Part shown: positions 1 to 10,871 of the stretch, in pieces
How positions within the stretch are numbered: position 1 is the stretch's first letter
How the letters are laid out: each line of letters starts with the position of its first letter
Origin: Bacteroides faecichinchillae JCM 17102
GTDB taxonomy: Bacteria; Bacteroidota; Bacteroidia; Bacteroidales; Bacteroidaceae
NCBI RefSeq assembly: GCF_000614145.1
Contig: NZ_BAKK01000001.1
Location: 62,001-126,000, forward strand
Direction of reading: 5' to 3'
Length of the DNA stretch: 64,000 nt
Notes under the pieces: generated by a model
The model's database searches: none
What the model was told of the DNA's origin: nothing
What the model saw: the letters and a program-made list of their open reading frames with translations, nothing else
Made by a program: the position numbers and the translations under genes

Positions 1-863
1 GTGAAATTATGCATTTTTCCAGCTACATAAATAAATGCTTCATTCTTCTTGAAAGTATAAGGAACACCGTCTACTGTAATACTGAATAGTATTTTCCCCG
101 CTTCTATAATTTGTGGGACAACAATGGCACGAAACTCATTATCTTTACAAAAAGGAATGATTCCTGTTTTGGCTACTTCTTTTGTAGCTGTGACATTACC
201 TGTGGCAAGGTCGATTACTGAATTACGCTTGGTGTTTAGAACTAGAACTTGTTTCTCCAGTTTTGTCCAAGTTCCTTCAGTAAATCCCTCGCCTTCTACC
301 AAGGTAATGCGGGCATTACTCATTTTATGCCGCATTGGCAATCGGATCACTTTCTCTGTAGGAGCTACATCCGTTGCTTTTCCCCATAGGAAGTCACTTG
401 CTTCGTAACCTCCCAATTCACCGTCCCCACTTGTTTTTGCTTGATCTTTTTGTACTTCAAATTCGTATGCGTTCACTTCCGATGGTGTGCCGACCGGATA
501 ATATCCATAGATATCAATGTGAGTTTTATCGTCTTTCCAATAGATGTCATAAGCTGAATTCCATTTATAGGCTGTTTCGTCAAATGTGTGCCGTACATTA
601 TCTCCCCAGTTACCACTGTTTTCCAGTTTTCCCGGAGTATTACCTTTGTAATCTACCACATACACATCCATAACGTCGCCGTCACAAAATCCGTTGTCAT
701 TGACACGAGTTACTACCACCTGATCGATTTCTCCAGATAATGAGATAATGTTTGAAGTTCCATTCAGAGAGTCATCTTTCACAATCTCATTATCATGACA
801 TGATATGAACATTAGCGCCGACAAGATGTAGGCAGCTATATATTGATACTGTTGTTTTTTCAT
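1..863 (-). CDS. Fimbrillin family lipoprotein, 3' end outside window
   Basis: Open minus-strand frame from the ATG at 861-863 to the window edge, so the C-terminus is missing. The N-terminus is a lipoprotein signal (MKKQQYQYIAAYILSALMFISC, lipobox FISC). The body resembles the upstream neighbour: both carry the segment VDYKGNTPG, an IYWKDDKT segment and a YPxGTPSE motif, which are typical of Bacteroides fimbrillin/Mfa-like adhesin subunits. Such proteins are lipidated, exported and usually form surface pili or tip subunits. It starts 12 bases after the stop of the neighbour, so the two are co-transcribed and probably arose by duplication. The exact role (shaft or accessory) cannot be told. 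Confidence 0.85.
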   Translation of the reverse strand, partial: MKKQQYQYIAAYILSALMFISCHDNEIVKDDSLNGTSNIISLSGEIDQVVVTRVNDNGFCDGDVMDVYVVDYKGNTPGKLENSGNWGDNVRHTFDETAYKWNSAYDIYWKDDKTHIDIYGYYPVGTPSEVNAYEFEVQKDQAKTSGDGELGGYEASDFLWGKATDVAPTEKVIRLPMRHKMSNARITLVEGEGFTEGTWTKLEKQVLVLNTKRNSVIDLATGNVTATKEVAKTGIIPFCKDNEFRAIVVPQIIEAGKILFSITVDGVPYTFKKNEAFIYVAGKMHNF

Positions 864-875
864 AAGGCTTCAAGT

Positions 876-1784
876 TTATTCGGCTGTGCCGCCATTATCT
901 ATTTCGTCGTTTTCCCAAGCACCTATGCCTACATTGATGCCATTACTTGTTTTGCTCACAGTGACAGGAATACTGTAACGTTTCCCTCCGGCAAAGGTTA
1001 TGTCCTTTTTCAGATTAAAATCTCTTCCGTCCACATTGACCGTGATGAAATTATCAGCTGATATTGTTTGTGGTACAATCAATGCTTTATAAGAATAGGA
1101 TTCTCCTGTTTTGAGAGGGTAAATACTCTTTTCCGATCCGGAAACTGCAGTAGCAACTCCTTTGGTAAGGTCAATAGAAGCTTTTGTACATACTCTGTTA
1201 ATCTTTACGCTGACGTTGGCTTGTGCCAGACTTTCTGTTGTAAATCCATTTCCCGGTTGAACTGTTATAACAGCACAACTAAAAATATGATTTGTTGTGA
1301 TGAGTACTTCTTTTTCAGTTGGAGTTACTCCGGATGTCTTTCCATACAGAAATTCACTATCTTTATAAGTTTGTTCCGTAGATTGATCTTCTTTGATTGA
1401 AAAAGAATATGAAGTAAGTTCGGATGGAGTACCATAAGGAAAATAGCAGTAGAAGTTTGCTTTAGTCTTATCATCTTTCCAATAAATATCTACATCCGGT
1501 TCCCATGTGCCATTATAGGTAAATCCTATATTGTCTACATGGTTCCCGGTATTTTGTAAAGTGCCGGGAGTATTTCCCTTATAATTCACTACGTATAATC
1601 CGATCTTGTCTTGATTTTCATATCTGTAATCTGTAGCACGGGAACTTGCAGTAATTCCACTGTTTAATGTAATAGGAATCGGATCTGCAGGTTTCTCTTG
1701 ATCTTTTACATGTTCCTCTTCCCCTGAAGAACATGCACTTGTTGCCATTAACAGGCAACCAATAACCCAATGGTGTGTTTTCAT
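876..1784 (-). CDS. Fimbrillin family lipoprotein
   Basis: 302 residues with a signal peptide and lipobox (ATSAC, Cys18). Two fimbrillin-like halves follow: an N-terminal half with the IYWKDDKTKANFYCYFPYG segment and a C-terminal half ending in an FAGGKRYSIPVTV-type strand, then a short acidic tail. Family knowledge: exported lipoproteins that assemble by donor-strand exchange into Mfa/Fim-type fimbriae. First gene of a two-gene unit with the partial fimbrillin downstream; a -7 box lies about 30 bases upstream of the start. No anchor or usher-type gene is visible inside the window. Confidence 0.85.
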   Translation of the reverse strand: MKTHHWVIGCLLMATSACSSGEEEHVKDQEKPADPIPITLNSGITASSRATDYRYENQDKIGLYVVNYKGNTPGTLQNTGNHVDNIGFTYNGTWEPDVDIYWKDDKTKANFYCYFPYGTPSELTSYSFSIKEDQSTEQTYKDSEFLYGKTSGVTPTEKEVLITTNHIFSCAVITVQPGNGFTTESLAQANVSVKINRVCTKASIDLTKGVATAVSGSEKSIYPLKTGESYSYKALIVPQTISADNFITVNVDGRDFNLKKDITFAGGKRYSIPVTVSKTSNGINVGIGAWENDEIDNGGTAE

Positions 1785-1813
1785 CCTTGTTTGCTTTTGT
1801 TAATTATATGCTA

Positions 1814-1821
1814 CAAAGATA
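1814..1821 (-). promoter_or_regulatory. -7 box of the fimbrillin operon
   Basis: On the minus strand reads TATCTTTG, a perfect Bacteroides -7 box (TAnnTTTG), 29 bases upstream of the ATG at 1784. Confidence 0.6.
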
Positions 1822-1878
1822 GATACTCATTGGAAAGAAAACAAGTTCATAATGGTTCATAAAAAAGAGAGATGGTCC

Positions 1879-3210
1879 CTAGATCTTCTTTTTCTGCCAG
1901 TTCCCTTTTTTCATATACATATAACAGAATAAAAGCGTAAATATGCCATACACACTTTCCGTTGTCCAGGAAAAAGCTACGTCCATGCGTAGATAGAGTA
2001 TAAAGTAGGTAGCATAAATAACGTAAATGGCCAATACTACGAGCTCCATTGCTAATGCTGTTCGAGTGTTTCCTGTTCCTGATACTGATTGGAAATATAC
2101 ATTAGCAGGTACCAGAACCAGATATGCGCAACATAACACCCACAAGGATGGTATGGAGGCTTCTCTTAAATCGGGCATATCTGTATAGATACTCAGAATC
2201 AGATTGGGGAATAAGCAGAAAATGATCAATATTGGTATAACAAAAGTATATCCGATACGAATGTGTTGCCGGATAGTTCCACGTACACAGTCTTGTTCTC
2301 CTGCACCGATCAAGTTACTTACCAAAGAACCACAGGTCGCGGCAAAAGCCATTGCAATCATAAATGGAATGCCGGAAACATTACGAATGATATTTGCAAT
2401 TGCCAAAGAACGTTCGCCCAAATGTTCTACGAAAAGGAAGAACATGAACCAAGTAGATAGAGAAACGAAGTTCTGAATCATTGTCCAAACAGATACATTT
2501 AGAATTCGTTTTAATGTCTGTTTCTGGAACTTAGGCAGGATATTCAGTGCATACTTCTTACAGTCAATTCTCTTCCATGTATAGATAATGAAGAAGATGA
2601 CAGAGACAAGTTCGGACAATGAAGAACCAATAGCTGCACCTGCTATACCTAATTGTGGGAAACCAAATTTACCAAAAATCAGGATATAGTTGAACACTAC
2701 GTTTGATAAGACCATTACTATCGAATTCAAAGTCAACGTTTTGGTCTGTGTCGTCCCTACAAAGTATGCTCGGAACATTACCATTACAAAGGAGAAAAAG
2801 AATCCGTAAATACGCCAGTTAATATAACTCGAAGCCGCTTCATAAATATGCTCTGAAGATATGATACTTTTTAATATATGGGGGGAGAATATTCGTGAAA
2901 TCGTAAATAAGATAGCAGCCATGGCTAAAAGGAAATAGATACCCTGATAAAAAATCGGCCCGATTTCTTTGTAGTTACCTTCTCCGTTACGTCGCGCGAT
3001 TAATATTTGTGCTCCGACACTAAAGCCGAATGCCATCATGAAAATGGCGAGGTAATAAACACCTGCAATGGCAGATGCTCCTAGTTCAATTTCACCTACA
3101 CGTCCTAGAAAAGCAGTATCTGTCATACCGATCAACTGTTCCATGATCAAACTGATCAGGATTGGATAGGAGATAGTCCATATTTGTTTATATGTGTATT
3201 TTGTCTTCAT
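1879..3210 (-). CDS. MATE family efflux transporter
   Basis: 443 residues, about twelve hydrophobic segments arranged as two related halves. The first contains the MEQLIGMTDTAFLGRVG motif seen in NorM/DinF-type MATE exporters. Such proteins expel cationic drugs or metabolites using Na+ or H+ gradients at the inner membrane. Length is normal for the family. It follows yidC by 93 bases on the same strand and may be the last gene of a pyrG-yidC-MATE unit. Substrate unknown. Confidence 0.93.
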   Translation of the reverse strand: MKTKYTYKQIWTISYPILISLIMEQLIGMTDTAFLGRVGEIELGASAIAGVYYLAIFMMAFGFSVGAQILIARRNGEGNYKEIGPIFYQGIYFLLAMAAILFTISRIFSPHILKSIISSEHIYEAASSYINWRIYGFFFSFVMVMFRAYFVGTTQTKTLTLNSIVMVLSNVVFNYILIFGKFGFPQLGIAGAAIGSSLSELVSVIFFIIYTWKRIDCKKYALNILPKFQKQTLKRILNVSVWTMIQNFVSLSTWFMFFLFVEHLGERSLAIANIIRNVSGIPFMIAMAFAATCGSLVSNLIGAGEQDCVRGTIRQHIRIGYTFVIPILIIFCLFPNLILSIYTDMPDLREASIPSLWVLCCAYLVLVPANVYFQSVSGTGNTRTALAMELVVLAIYVIYATYFILYLRMDVAFSWTTESVYGIFTLLFCYMYMKKGNWQKKKI

Positions 3211-3303
3211 AAAAAAAGTATTTAAATGTGTTTTTAGAAAGAAAGCCGGATAAACCTCATGGCTGCCCGGCTTCCTCAGAATATGTTTTCGGAAATTAAT
3301 TCC

Positions 3304-5154
3304 TTATCTTTTATTCTGTTTTTGCTGCTGTAATTGCTCCTGTTGCTTTTGCATAGCTTCCAAGCGTGCAGCAAATCCGGTCTTTTTCATTTGTTTCGGG
3401 TCTTTCTTCTTGGCTTCTAGGATTGCCAACAATTTTGTTTCATCCGTTGTTCTGCGCAATAAGATCACAGTTCCTACACTAATCAACGTTGATATGAAAT
3501 AATAATAGTTCAATCCGGAAGGGTAGTCATTCAACACGAACAAGAACATAATTGGCATCAGATACATCATCCATTTCATCGCTGCCATTTGCGGTTGTGC
3601 GCCATTATCCTGCATAGACATCGTATATTTTGTATTCAGAACGTTGGTTATCGTCATCAGCAAACAGAATAAGCTGAGGTGGTTGCCTAAGAACGGAATG
3701 TTGAATGGGAATGTAATAAACGCGTCGTAGGTTGAAAGGTCATCTGCCCACAAAAAGCTCTGCTGGCGAAGTTCGATTGCACTCGGTACGAACATAAACA
3801 ATGCCATTAAAACAGGGAACTGTAATAACATTGGCAAACAACCGCCCATCGGGCTTACACCGTACTGGCTATACAGGCTCATCACTTCCTGTTGTTTCTT
3901 CATCGCATCTTCTTGTTTCGGATATTTTTTACTGATTTCATCAATTTTTGGTTTCAGCACACGCATTTTTGCAGATGACATATAAGTTTTCCAAGTAGCC
4001 GGATAAACCACAACTTTCACCATAATTGTCAGTATTAGCAATACGATACCCATGCTCAGTCCCCAACCGGACAACCAGTCAAATATGTTGATTGTGATAA
4101 ACTGGTTGATCCAGCGAATCAATGGCCATCCCAAATATACCAGTCTGGAAAGTTCCCATTTCTCATCACGTCCCTTATCCAATGCTTTGAGTGTTTTGTA
4201 GTGGTTCGGCCCGAAATAGAAATACATTTCTGTTGGTTGCTTTCCTGCCGGATCGAAGAAAGTACTCATGTCCGCAGAATAATCTTTGATATATCCGCTT
4301 CCTTGTTGTTCCATTTTCGATTTAACGGAAACCTTGTTGAAATCCTGATCAGCAATGAATACAGAAGAGAAGAACTGGTTTTTGAAAGCTATCCAATCAA
4401 TTGGAATACTTTCCAAATTCTTTTCATCATCTTTTGCAGCCGACAAATTATCTACATTATCACCTTTCACCTTATAAGTCAGTTCTGCAAGACGGTTTTC
4501 ATAAGTGAATCCCTTTTCCAATTGGCGTGCACGTTGTGTCCAGTCGATATCAATATAATTCGTATTGGCCAATTTATCCGCCATACCTGTTGCTTTGATT
4601 TCAAAGTTCATCAGGTAACTGTTTGGTTCCAATGTATAGATAAAATCGATATAGCTGGCACTATCAGCAGCTAATCGCATTGTTACACTACTATCAGTCT
4701 TGTTTACTGCTTCGAAATAACAATCTTTAGTTTGGATAGCTCCCTGTTTATTATAGAAATTGAAATTCATTGAAGCATCATCGCCATCGAACAAAATGAC
4801 CGGAGTCTTTTTATCTTGAGACATATAATCCTTCAACATTGCAGAGTAGACACGTCCACCTTTTGTAGAGAATGTTATTTGTGCTACATTATTCTGGATG
4901 ATAACCTTTGAATCGGTTCCATGCATTGTATTGAAGAACAAAGAAGAAGAGTCCGCTTGTACAGCTGTCTTTTCATGAGCTAGTGCAGCCTCTGTTTTCG
5001 CTTTCAATGCTTCTGCTTGCTGTTGGACCAAGGTTATAGAATCATAGTACTTCTGTTGCGCAGCAATCTCTTCTTTGCTTGGCCTGCTGAAAAAACTGAA
5101 TCCTACCAATAATATACCTATTAAAACGAGACCAGTGATGGTGTTTTTATCCAT
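3304..5154 (-). CDS. yidC: Membrane protein insertase YidC
   Basis: 616 residues. An N-terminal membrane anchor (about 7-23) is followed by the large periplasmic beta-sandwich domain of Gram-negative YidC (about 80-340), then the conserved five-helix insertase core (about 365-560) with the segment [20 protein letters not shown]. The tail is basic and Gln-rich ([15 protein letters not shown]), as expected for ribosome contact. It inserts membrane proteins alone or with SecYEG. Lies 57 bases downstream of pyrG on the same strand. Confidence 0.98.
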   Translation of the reverse strand: MDKNTITGLVLIGILLVGFSFFSRPSKEEIAAQQKYYDSITLVQQQAEALKAKTEAALAHEKTAVQADSSSLFFNTMHGTDSKVIIQNNVAQITFSTKGGRVYSAMLKDYMSQDKKTPVILFDGDDASMNFNFYNKQGAIQTKDCYFEAVNKTDSSVTMRLAADSASYIDFIYTLEPNSYLMNFEIKATGMADKLANTNYIDIDWTQRARQLEKGFTYENRLAELTYKVKGDNVDNLSAAKDDEKNLESIPIDWIAFKNQFFSSVFIADQDFNKVSVKSKMEQQGSGYIKDYSADMSTFFDPAGKQPTEMYFYFGPNHYKTLKALDKGRDEKWELSRLVYLGWPLIRWINQFITINIFDWLSGWGLSMGIVLLILTIMVKVVVYPATWKTYMSSAKMRVLKPKIDEISKKYPKQEDAMKKQQEVMSLYSQYGVSPMGGCLPMLLQFPVLMALFMFVPSAIELRQQSFLWADDLSTYDAFITFPFNIPFLGNHLSLFCLLMTITNVLNTKYTMSMQDNGAQPQMAAMKWMMYLMPIMFLFVLNDYPSGLNYYYFISTLISVGTVILLRRTTDETKLLAILEAKKKDPKQMKKTGFAARLEAMQKQQEQLQQQKQNKR

Positions 5155-5211
5155 TCTTTGTTATTTTTGAATTATAAATTTTTGAATTACGATATTGTGT
5201 ATTATCACATA

Positions 5212-6849
<1,638 letters not shown>

Positions 6850-6882
6850 TTACTTAGTAGTCTTTTACGAACTTAAAAACCG

Positions 6883-6890
6883 CAAAATTA
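6883..6890 (-). promoter_or_regulatory. -7 box of pyrG
   Basis: On the minus strand reads TAATTTTG, matching TAnnTTTG, 58 bases before the pyrG start. The divergent DUF3078 gene has its own box at 6985-6992. Confidence 0.5.
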
Positions 6891-6984
6891 TAAAAAAAAG
6901 AGGAAGTATGTCGTTTTTCGCCCCAACAAATTTATTAAAAAATGCAATTTTAAAAGAATCCTATGATTTCTGAACAAAATAATG

Positions 6985-6992
6985 TAGATTTG
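6985..6992 (+). promoter_or_regulatory. -7 box of the DUF3078 gene
   Basis: TAGATTTG, a perfect TAnnTTTG, 19 bases before the ATG at 7012. Confidence 0.6.
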
Positions 6993-7011
6993 CAACAAAT
7001 ATACGAATATT

Positions 7012-8451
7012 ATGAGAGGCAAATTTGTTTTATTAGCAGCTTTTATGATAAGCTTTACTGCATCGCTTATGGCGCAGACAGAGAAGCAACCTACCATAGC
7101 AGCAACAGCTAAGGTAGTGGAGGCAGATACACTTTCTACGTTTCTACAGAAATATTTGATGTTGCGTTTAAATATGTCCGGTGACACTCCTAAATTGGAT
7201 ACTGTTTCCTTTTTATATAATAAGTATATTGGTCAGCTGGATTATTTGAACGATCCGTCTGTACCACCGCGTTATATTCAGCGTGATCCGGATTATTATC
7301 GTTTGTTCACTCTGCCAGCTTATTATTATGATCCAATAAAACAATATTCCACAATGGATTGGAAGCCCACGCAATTTGATTCTTTACCTAAAAATCTGAC
7401 ACCTGCAGCACTGTTACCCTACGACACTTCTCTTTTTACAAAGGGGGAACGGACTAAAGTTATGGTTAATGAAGCATTGATGGGGCTTTATCTTAATCAT
7501 CCGGAGTTAATTGTTACTACAGAAGATAAGATAAAGAGCAGGACCCCATTTCGTGAAGAAGCAAAACCGGAAATAGCACCTAAAGCAAGGGTACTTGAAT
7601 TATTCCAACCAGAAGAAATGAATGCGAATGTCGGTAAGGCAAAAATGAAACTCAACAGACCTAATTGGTGGGTAACTGGTGGTAACGGTTCTCTGCAAAT
7701 CACTCAGAATCACATTTCAGAGAATTGGTATAAAGGGGGAGAAAGTAACTTCTCAGGATTGGCTACTCTGTTTCTGAAAGCAAACTATAATGATAATGAA
7801 AAAATTCTTTTCGAAAATCAGATGGAAGCTAAGTTTGGTATGACTTCTACTCCGTCAGATAAATTTCATAACTATTTGATTACAACCGACCAGTTTAGAC
7901 TTTACAATAAGCTGGGTTTGAGAGCTATTAAAAATTGGTATTATACAATTTCTTCAGAGTTTAAGACTCAGTTTTGCAATGGTTATAAAGCTAATAATGA
8001 AACTCTTGTTTCTGCTTTTATGGCCCCTGCTGATCTCGCTGTCAGTATAGGTATGGATTATAAGTTAAACAAAAAGAAATTTAATCTTTCTGTTTTTATG
8101 GCTCCTTTAACGTATAATTTACGTTATGTCGGTAACTCAAAGGTAAATGAAACTTCATTTGGTATTGAAAAAGGTAAGTGTTCAATAAATAGTTTCGGTG
8201 CTCAAGTGCAGCCAACATTCAATTGGAGAATTATTGCTCCAATTTCTTTCGAGTCTCGTTTAAATTATCTTACGAACTATGAGTGGGTACGTATTGAATG
8301 GGAAAATACATTCAACTTTGTATTGAATCGTTATTTTTCTACTAAACTATACATTCATGTTCGTTATGATGATACTTCGAAACCTAAAGATGATCAAAGT
8401 TATTTTCAGTTGAAAGAGTTGCTTAGCTTTGGTATCAATTATAACTGGTAA
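7012..8451 (+). CDS. DUF3078 domain-containing outer-membrane-type protein
   Basis: 479 residues. Cleavable signal peptide ending SLMAQ (about 1-22). The N-terminal third is soluble; from about residue 220 come alternating aromatic-rich strands ([47 protein letters not shown]) ending in an aromatic residue (NYNW), as in outer-membrane beta-barrels. This pattern matches the Bacteroidetes DUF3078 family, whose function is not known. Transcribed alone, divergent from pyrG. Confidence 0.85.
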   Translation: MRGKFVLLAAFMISFTASLMAQTEKQPTIAATAKVVEADTLSTFLQKYLMLRLNMSGDTPKLDTVSFLYNKYIGQLDYLNDPSVPPRYIQRDPDYYRLFTLPAYYYDPIKQYSTMDWKPTQFDSLPKNLTPAALLPYDTSLFTKGERTKVMVNEALMGLYLNHPELIVTTEDKIKSRTPFREEAKPEIAPKARVLELFQPEEMNANVGKAKMKLNRPNWWVTGGNGSLQITQNHISENWYKGGESNFSGLATLFLKANYNDNEKILFENQMEAKFGMTSTPSDKFHNYLITTDQFRLYNKLGLRAIKNWYYTISSEFKTQFCNGYKANNETLVSAFMAPADLAVSIGMDYKLNKKKFNLSVFMAPLTYNLRYVGNSKVNETSFGIEKGKCSINSFGAQVQPTFNWRIIAPISFESRLNYLTNYEWVRIEWENTFNFVLNRYFSTKLYIHVRYDDTSKPKDDQSYFQLKELLSFGINYNW

Positions 8452-8465
8452 TAAACACTAAAGTT

Positions 8466-8549
8466 GTGCCACCCTATTGGCACAACTGTGCCAAAGAGAT
8501 GAAACGGCTGTGCCACTACGATGGCATAGTCGTGCCAATAAGGTGGCAC
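8466..8549. repeat. Long imperfect inverted repeat with GTGCCA/TGGCAC motifs
   Basis: Arms at 8466-8493 and 8522-8549 (28 bases each, 3 mismatches). The motif GTGCCA or its complement recurs several times, also inside the loop (TGCCA-CTACGA-TGGCA). It begins 14 bases after the stop of the DUF3078 gene, so it may act as a terminator or 3'-end stabiliser, though no T-run follows. Confidence 0.7.
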
Positions 8550-8800
8550 AAATCCTCGATATTAGATATACTTCTCCGGCATTCATGATTTCATGAAAAT
8601 CAATTACTCCTTTTTTAGATAACTTCTTTCCTTTTTGTTTTGGGGAGTTTTTTTTATTCCCATAATTTGCTGTTATTAATTTGAGTGTTAAAAGGTAAAA
8701 GCGAATATTTTTTTCTATTATTCAACATTTAACTCAGTCAGTTCCTGGTTATATCTGCATGATGGTTGGAGTGATACTAAATACTGCTAGCCGGAGATAG
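8550..8800. other. Intergenic stretch, nothing recognised
   Basis: AT-rich stretch between the hairpin and the glycosyltransferase remnant. No open frame or promoter that I can defend. Confidence 0.5.
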
Positions 8801-8820
8801 GAATATCGGAGATGGTGAAC

Positions 8821-9315
8821 GGAAGTATGTTTTCGATCTGTGACAGTGGTTATATGCCGCTTTATCTACACTAGATATACGGCATTGAACGGGAGTAGTA
8901 TTGCAGATGTGAGATTCTCATGGACATCGTCCGTTAGAAGAAGTACCTTTACGAGTTACCTTATCGGGAGGATGATTTTGATTTTCTGGGAATTGTGCGT
9001 ATGATTGGGGAAGACGGGGCTGACATTATTGGGGTAGGCTTGGGCTTCTAAGCAGGAAGTATTTATGAACTACCTGAGGCCATATTTGAAAAGGAGGTAA
9101 TGATTGCTGTTGGAGCCGCTTTTAAGTTTTATAGTGGCATGGATGTGAAACGGGCTCCGAAGTGGATGGTAAGGATATATCTGGAGTTTATTTATCGCCT
9201 GTTTTTTGAGCCTAAGAAGCAACTAAAACGGTGTGGATGGATTGTGTATACGTTGCTAAAAATCTTTATGAAGCATGGAGAAGAAAATGCAGGCGGTAAA
9301 GGTTTGGCGACGTAA
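8821..9315 (+). pseudogene. WecG/TagA/CpsF family glycosyltransferase, decayed
   Basis: One continuous frame with four in-frame stops (8872, 8896, 8935, 9049) reads as a WecG-type enzyme. Visible pieces are ICDSGYMPLYLH, ILMDIVR, FDFLGIVRMIGEDGADIIGVGLG, then MIAVGAAFKFYSGMDVKRAPKWM and LEFIYRLFFEPKKQL. Family members move N-acetylmannosaminuronic acid or N-acetylmannosamine in surface glycan synthesis. The GVGLG-APKQE active-site segment is interrupted (GLGF-stop), and the N-terminal substrate region is absent. The last 71 codons (from 9100) remain open but cannot make an active enzyme. Confidence 0.8.
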
Positions 9316-9356
9316 ACAATTCCATTTATATGCTTGGATTCCAACTTTTTTCTGTA

Positions 9357-9364
9357 TACCTTTG
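9357..9364 (+). promoter_or_regulatory. -7 box of the Rpn-type gene
   Basis: TACCTTTG, a perfect TAnnTTTG. It sits downstream of the first possible start codon (TTG 9334) and so argues for the ATG at 9403. Confidence 0.45.
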
Positions 9365-9402
9365 TTCTCATGAAAGAAAATATAAAAGAAGGGGACGAAC
9401 TT

Positions 9403-10305
9403 ATGGCAAGTAATTATATTCGTTTCGATTGGGCTATGAAACGCTTATTGCGTAATAAGGCCAATTTTGGAGTGCTGGAAGGGTTTTTGACAACGCTTCT
9501 GAATGAAAATATTGTGATTCAGAAATTATTGGAGAGTGAAAGTAATCAGGAAGAAGAATTTGATAAATATAACCGCGTGGATATACTCGCGGAGAATTCA
9601 AAAGGTGAGCTTATTTTGATAGAGGTTCAAAACAATAATGAATATGCGTATTTTCAACGAATGTTGTTTGGAACTTCTAAACTTGTGACTGAGTACATTA
9701 ATCGGGGAGAAGGATATGAAAAGGTGCGTAAAGTGTATAGCGTTAATATCGTATATTTCTCTTTAGGAAATGGAAAGGATGTGGTGTATCATGGCAAAAC
9801 GGAATTTAGGGGTATCCACCAGGGAGATATTTTGGAACTGACTCCTTTTCAGAAGCAGACTTTTAAAGTAGATGCTGTTAGTCAACTTTATCCTGAGTAT
9901 TATATCCTGAAGGTCAATGATTTTAATCAGATTGCTAAAAGTCCATTAGAGGAATGGATTTATTATCTTAATACGGGAGATATTCCCGATAATGCTACTG
10001 CCCCCGGTTTGACGGAAGCACGCGAACGTTTGAAATTGGATCGGATGACTAAGGATGAATTGAATGCTTATTATCGTCATCTGGACAATATCGTGATTCT
10101 TCGTGATAATATTTACACCGAACGTGCAGAAGGTCGAATGGAAGGTCGTATGGAAGGCCGTATAGAAGGCCGTATGGAAGGTCAGGCTGAAGGACGTTTA
10201 GAAGAGAAAAAGGCGAGTGCATCTAAGATGAAGTCTTTGAATATTCCATTTGATACTATTTCGCAAGTAACAGGTTTGACAATAGAAGAAATAAAGGAAT
10301 TGTAA
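9403..10305 (+). CDS. Rpn family recombination-promoting nuclease / PD-(D/E)XK transposase-like protein
   Basis: 300 residues from the ATG at 9403, chosen because GAAGGGG lies just before it and a -7 box lies at 9357; TTG 9334 and ATG 9370 are in frame upstream. The PD-(D/E)XK core is visible: D60 (RVDIL), E74 and Q76 (LIEVQ), followed by a YFQRMLFG helix. The C-terminal part has repeated EGRM/EGRI units (about residues 241-266) before an IPFDTISQVTGLTIEEIKEL helix, both typical of the Bacteroides Rpn/transposase_31 group. These are thought to cut DNA and promote recombination. It neighbours other accessory or decayed genes, consistent with mobility. Confidence 0.88.
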   Translation: MASNYIRFDWAMKRLLRNKANFGVLEGFLTTLLNENIVIQKLLESESNQEEEFDKYNRVDILAENSKGELILIEVQNNNEYAYFQRMLFGTSKLVTEYINRGEGYEKVRKVYSVNIVYFSLGNGKDVVYHGKTEFRGIHQGDILELTPFQKQTFKVDAVSQLYPEYYILKVNDFNQIAKSPLEEWIYYLNTGDIPDNATAPGLTEARERLKLDRMTKDELNAYYRHLDNIVILRDNIYTERAEGRMEGRMEGRIEGRMEGQAEGRLEEKKASASKMKSLNIPFDTISQVTGLTIEEIKEL

Positions 10306-10370
10306 GATACAAAATAAGAGACATGTTTGAAAGATGTATGTCACTATTACGTATTTTCTTCTAGATGAAT

Positions 10371-10553
10371 ATAAAAATGCGTATAATTAAATCCGCTACT
10401 CGTGAATCTGAAAAACTGGATTGAATTAGTTTGAATGGATACCTGAAAAATATAAATATGACGGTTGTTCCGGAAGGGCCGGATGATGGCGGCAATGGAG
10501 GAGGTGGTGATAGACGTGATGATGGTGGAGAATCACCGGAGTTAACTTTGTAA
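10371..10553 (+). pseudogene. Possible C-terminal remnant of an HU-like DNA-binding protein
   Basis: A frame with one stop (10422) reads ATRESEKLD, then ISLNGYLKNINMTVVPEG, then a Gly/Asp-rich tail GGNGGGGDRRDDGGESPEL. Bacteroides HU-like proteins often end in a Gly/Asp-rich tail with a GEAPDP-like end, which is the basis of this call. The rest of the gene is missing. The 31-codon open piece from ATG 10458 is unlikely to be functional. Confidence 0.35.
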
Positions 10554-10711
10554 AATAAATAGTTTAATTAAAGATGCAATGAATGTATGAAGAAAGCGTG
10601 AAGTATTATATTGAAAGTGATTATTCCAGTGACAAGTGCTATAGCTGGATTACTTGGAATATAAATTGCATCTTTGTAAATATGTAGTCAGTAAAATAAA
10701 TAAATCTTAAT

Positions 10712-10755
10712 ATGAGGTCATCTCGAATTTAGCACCGAGATGACCTCATTTTTAT
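10712..10755 (+). terminator. Perfect 14-bp hairpin with T-run
   Basis: Arms 10712-10725 and 10736-10749, ten-base loop, then TTTTT. Acts as an intrinsic terminator on the plus strand and insulates the tail sheath gene from upstream transcription. Confidence 0.75.
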
Positions 10756-10823
10756 CGAAAAAGAGGCTGAATAGTTCACTGATAATATTTGATTAAAAGT
10801 TTGTTTTTGTTGAAATGAATTCT

Positions 10824-10831
10824 TTAATTTG
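10824..10831 (+). promoter_or_regulatory. Probable -7 box of the tail sheath gene
   Basis: TTAATTTG, one mismatch to TAnnTTTG, 41 bases before the ATG. A TTTTTG tract about 19 bases upstream could serve as -33. Confidence 0.4.
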
Positions 10832-10871
10832 CACGCGGATCATTTCTTAAATGAAACAAAAATAAATATAT

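Noticed and set aside
10129..10200. Tandem GAAGGTCGTATG-type DNA repeat
   Set aside because: Coding repeat (EGRM units) within the Rpn-type gene, common in that family.
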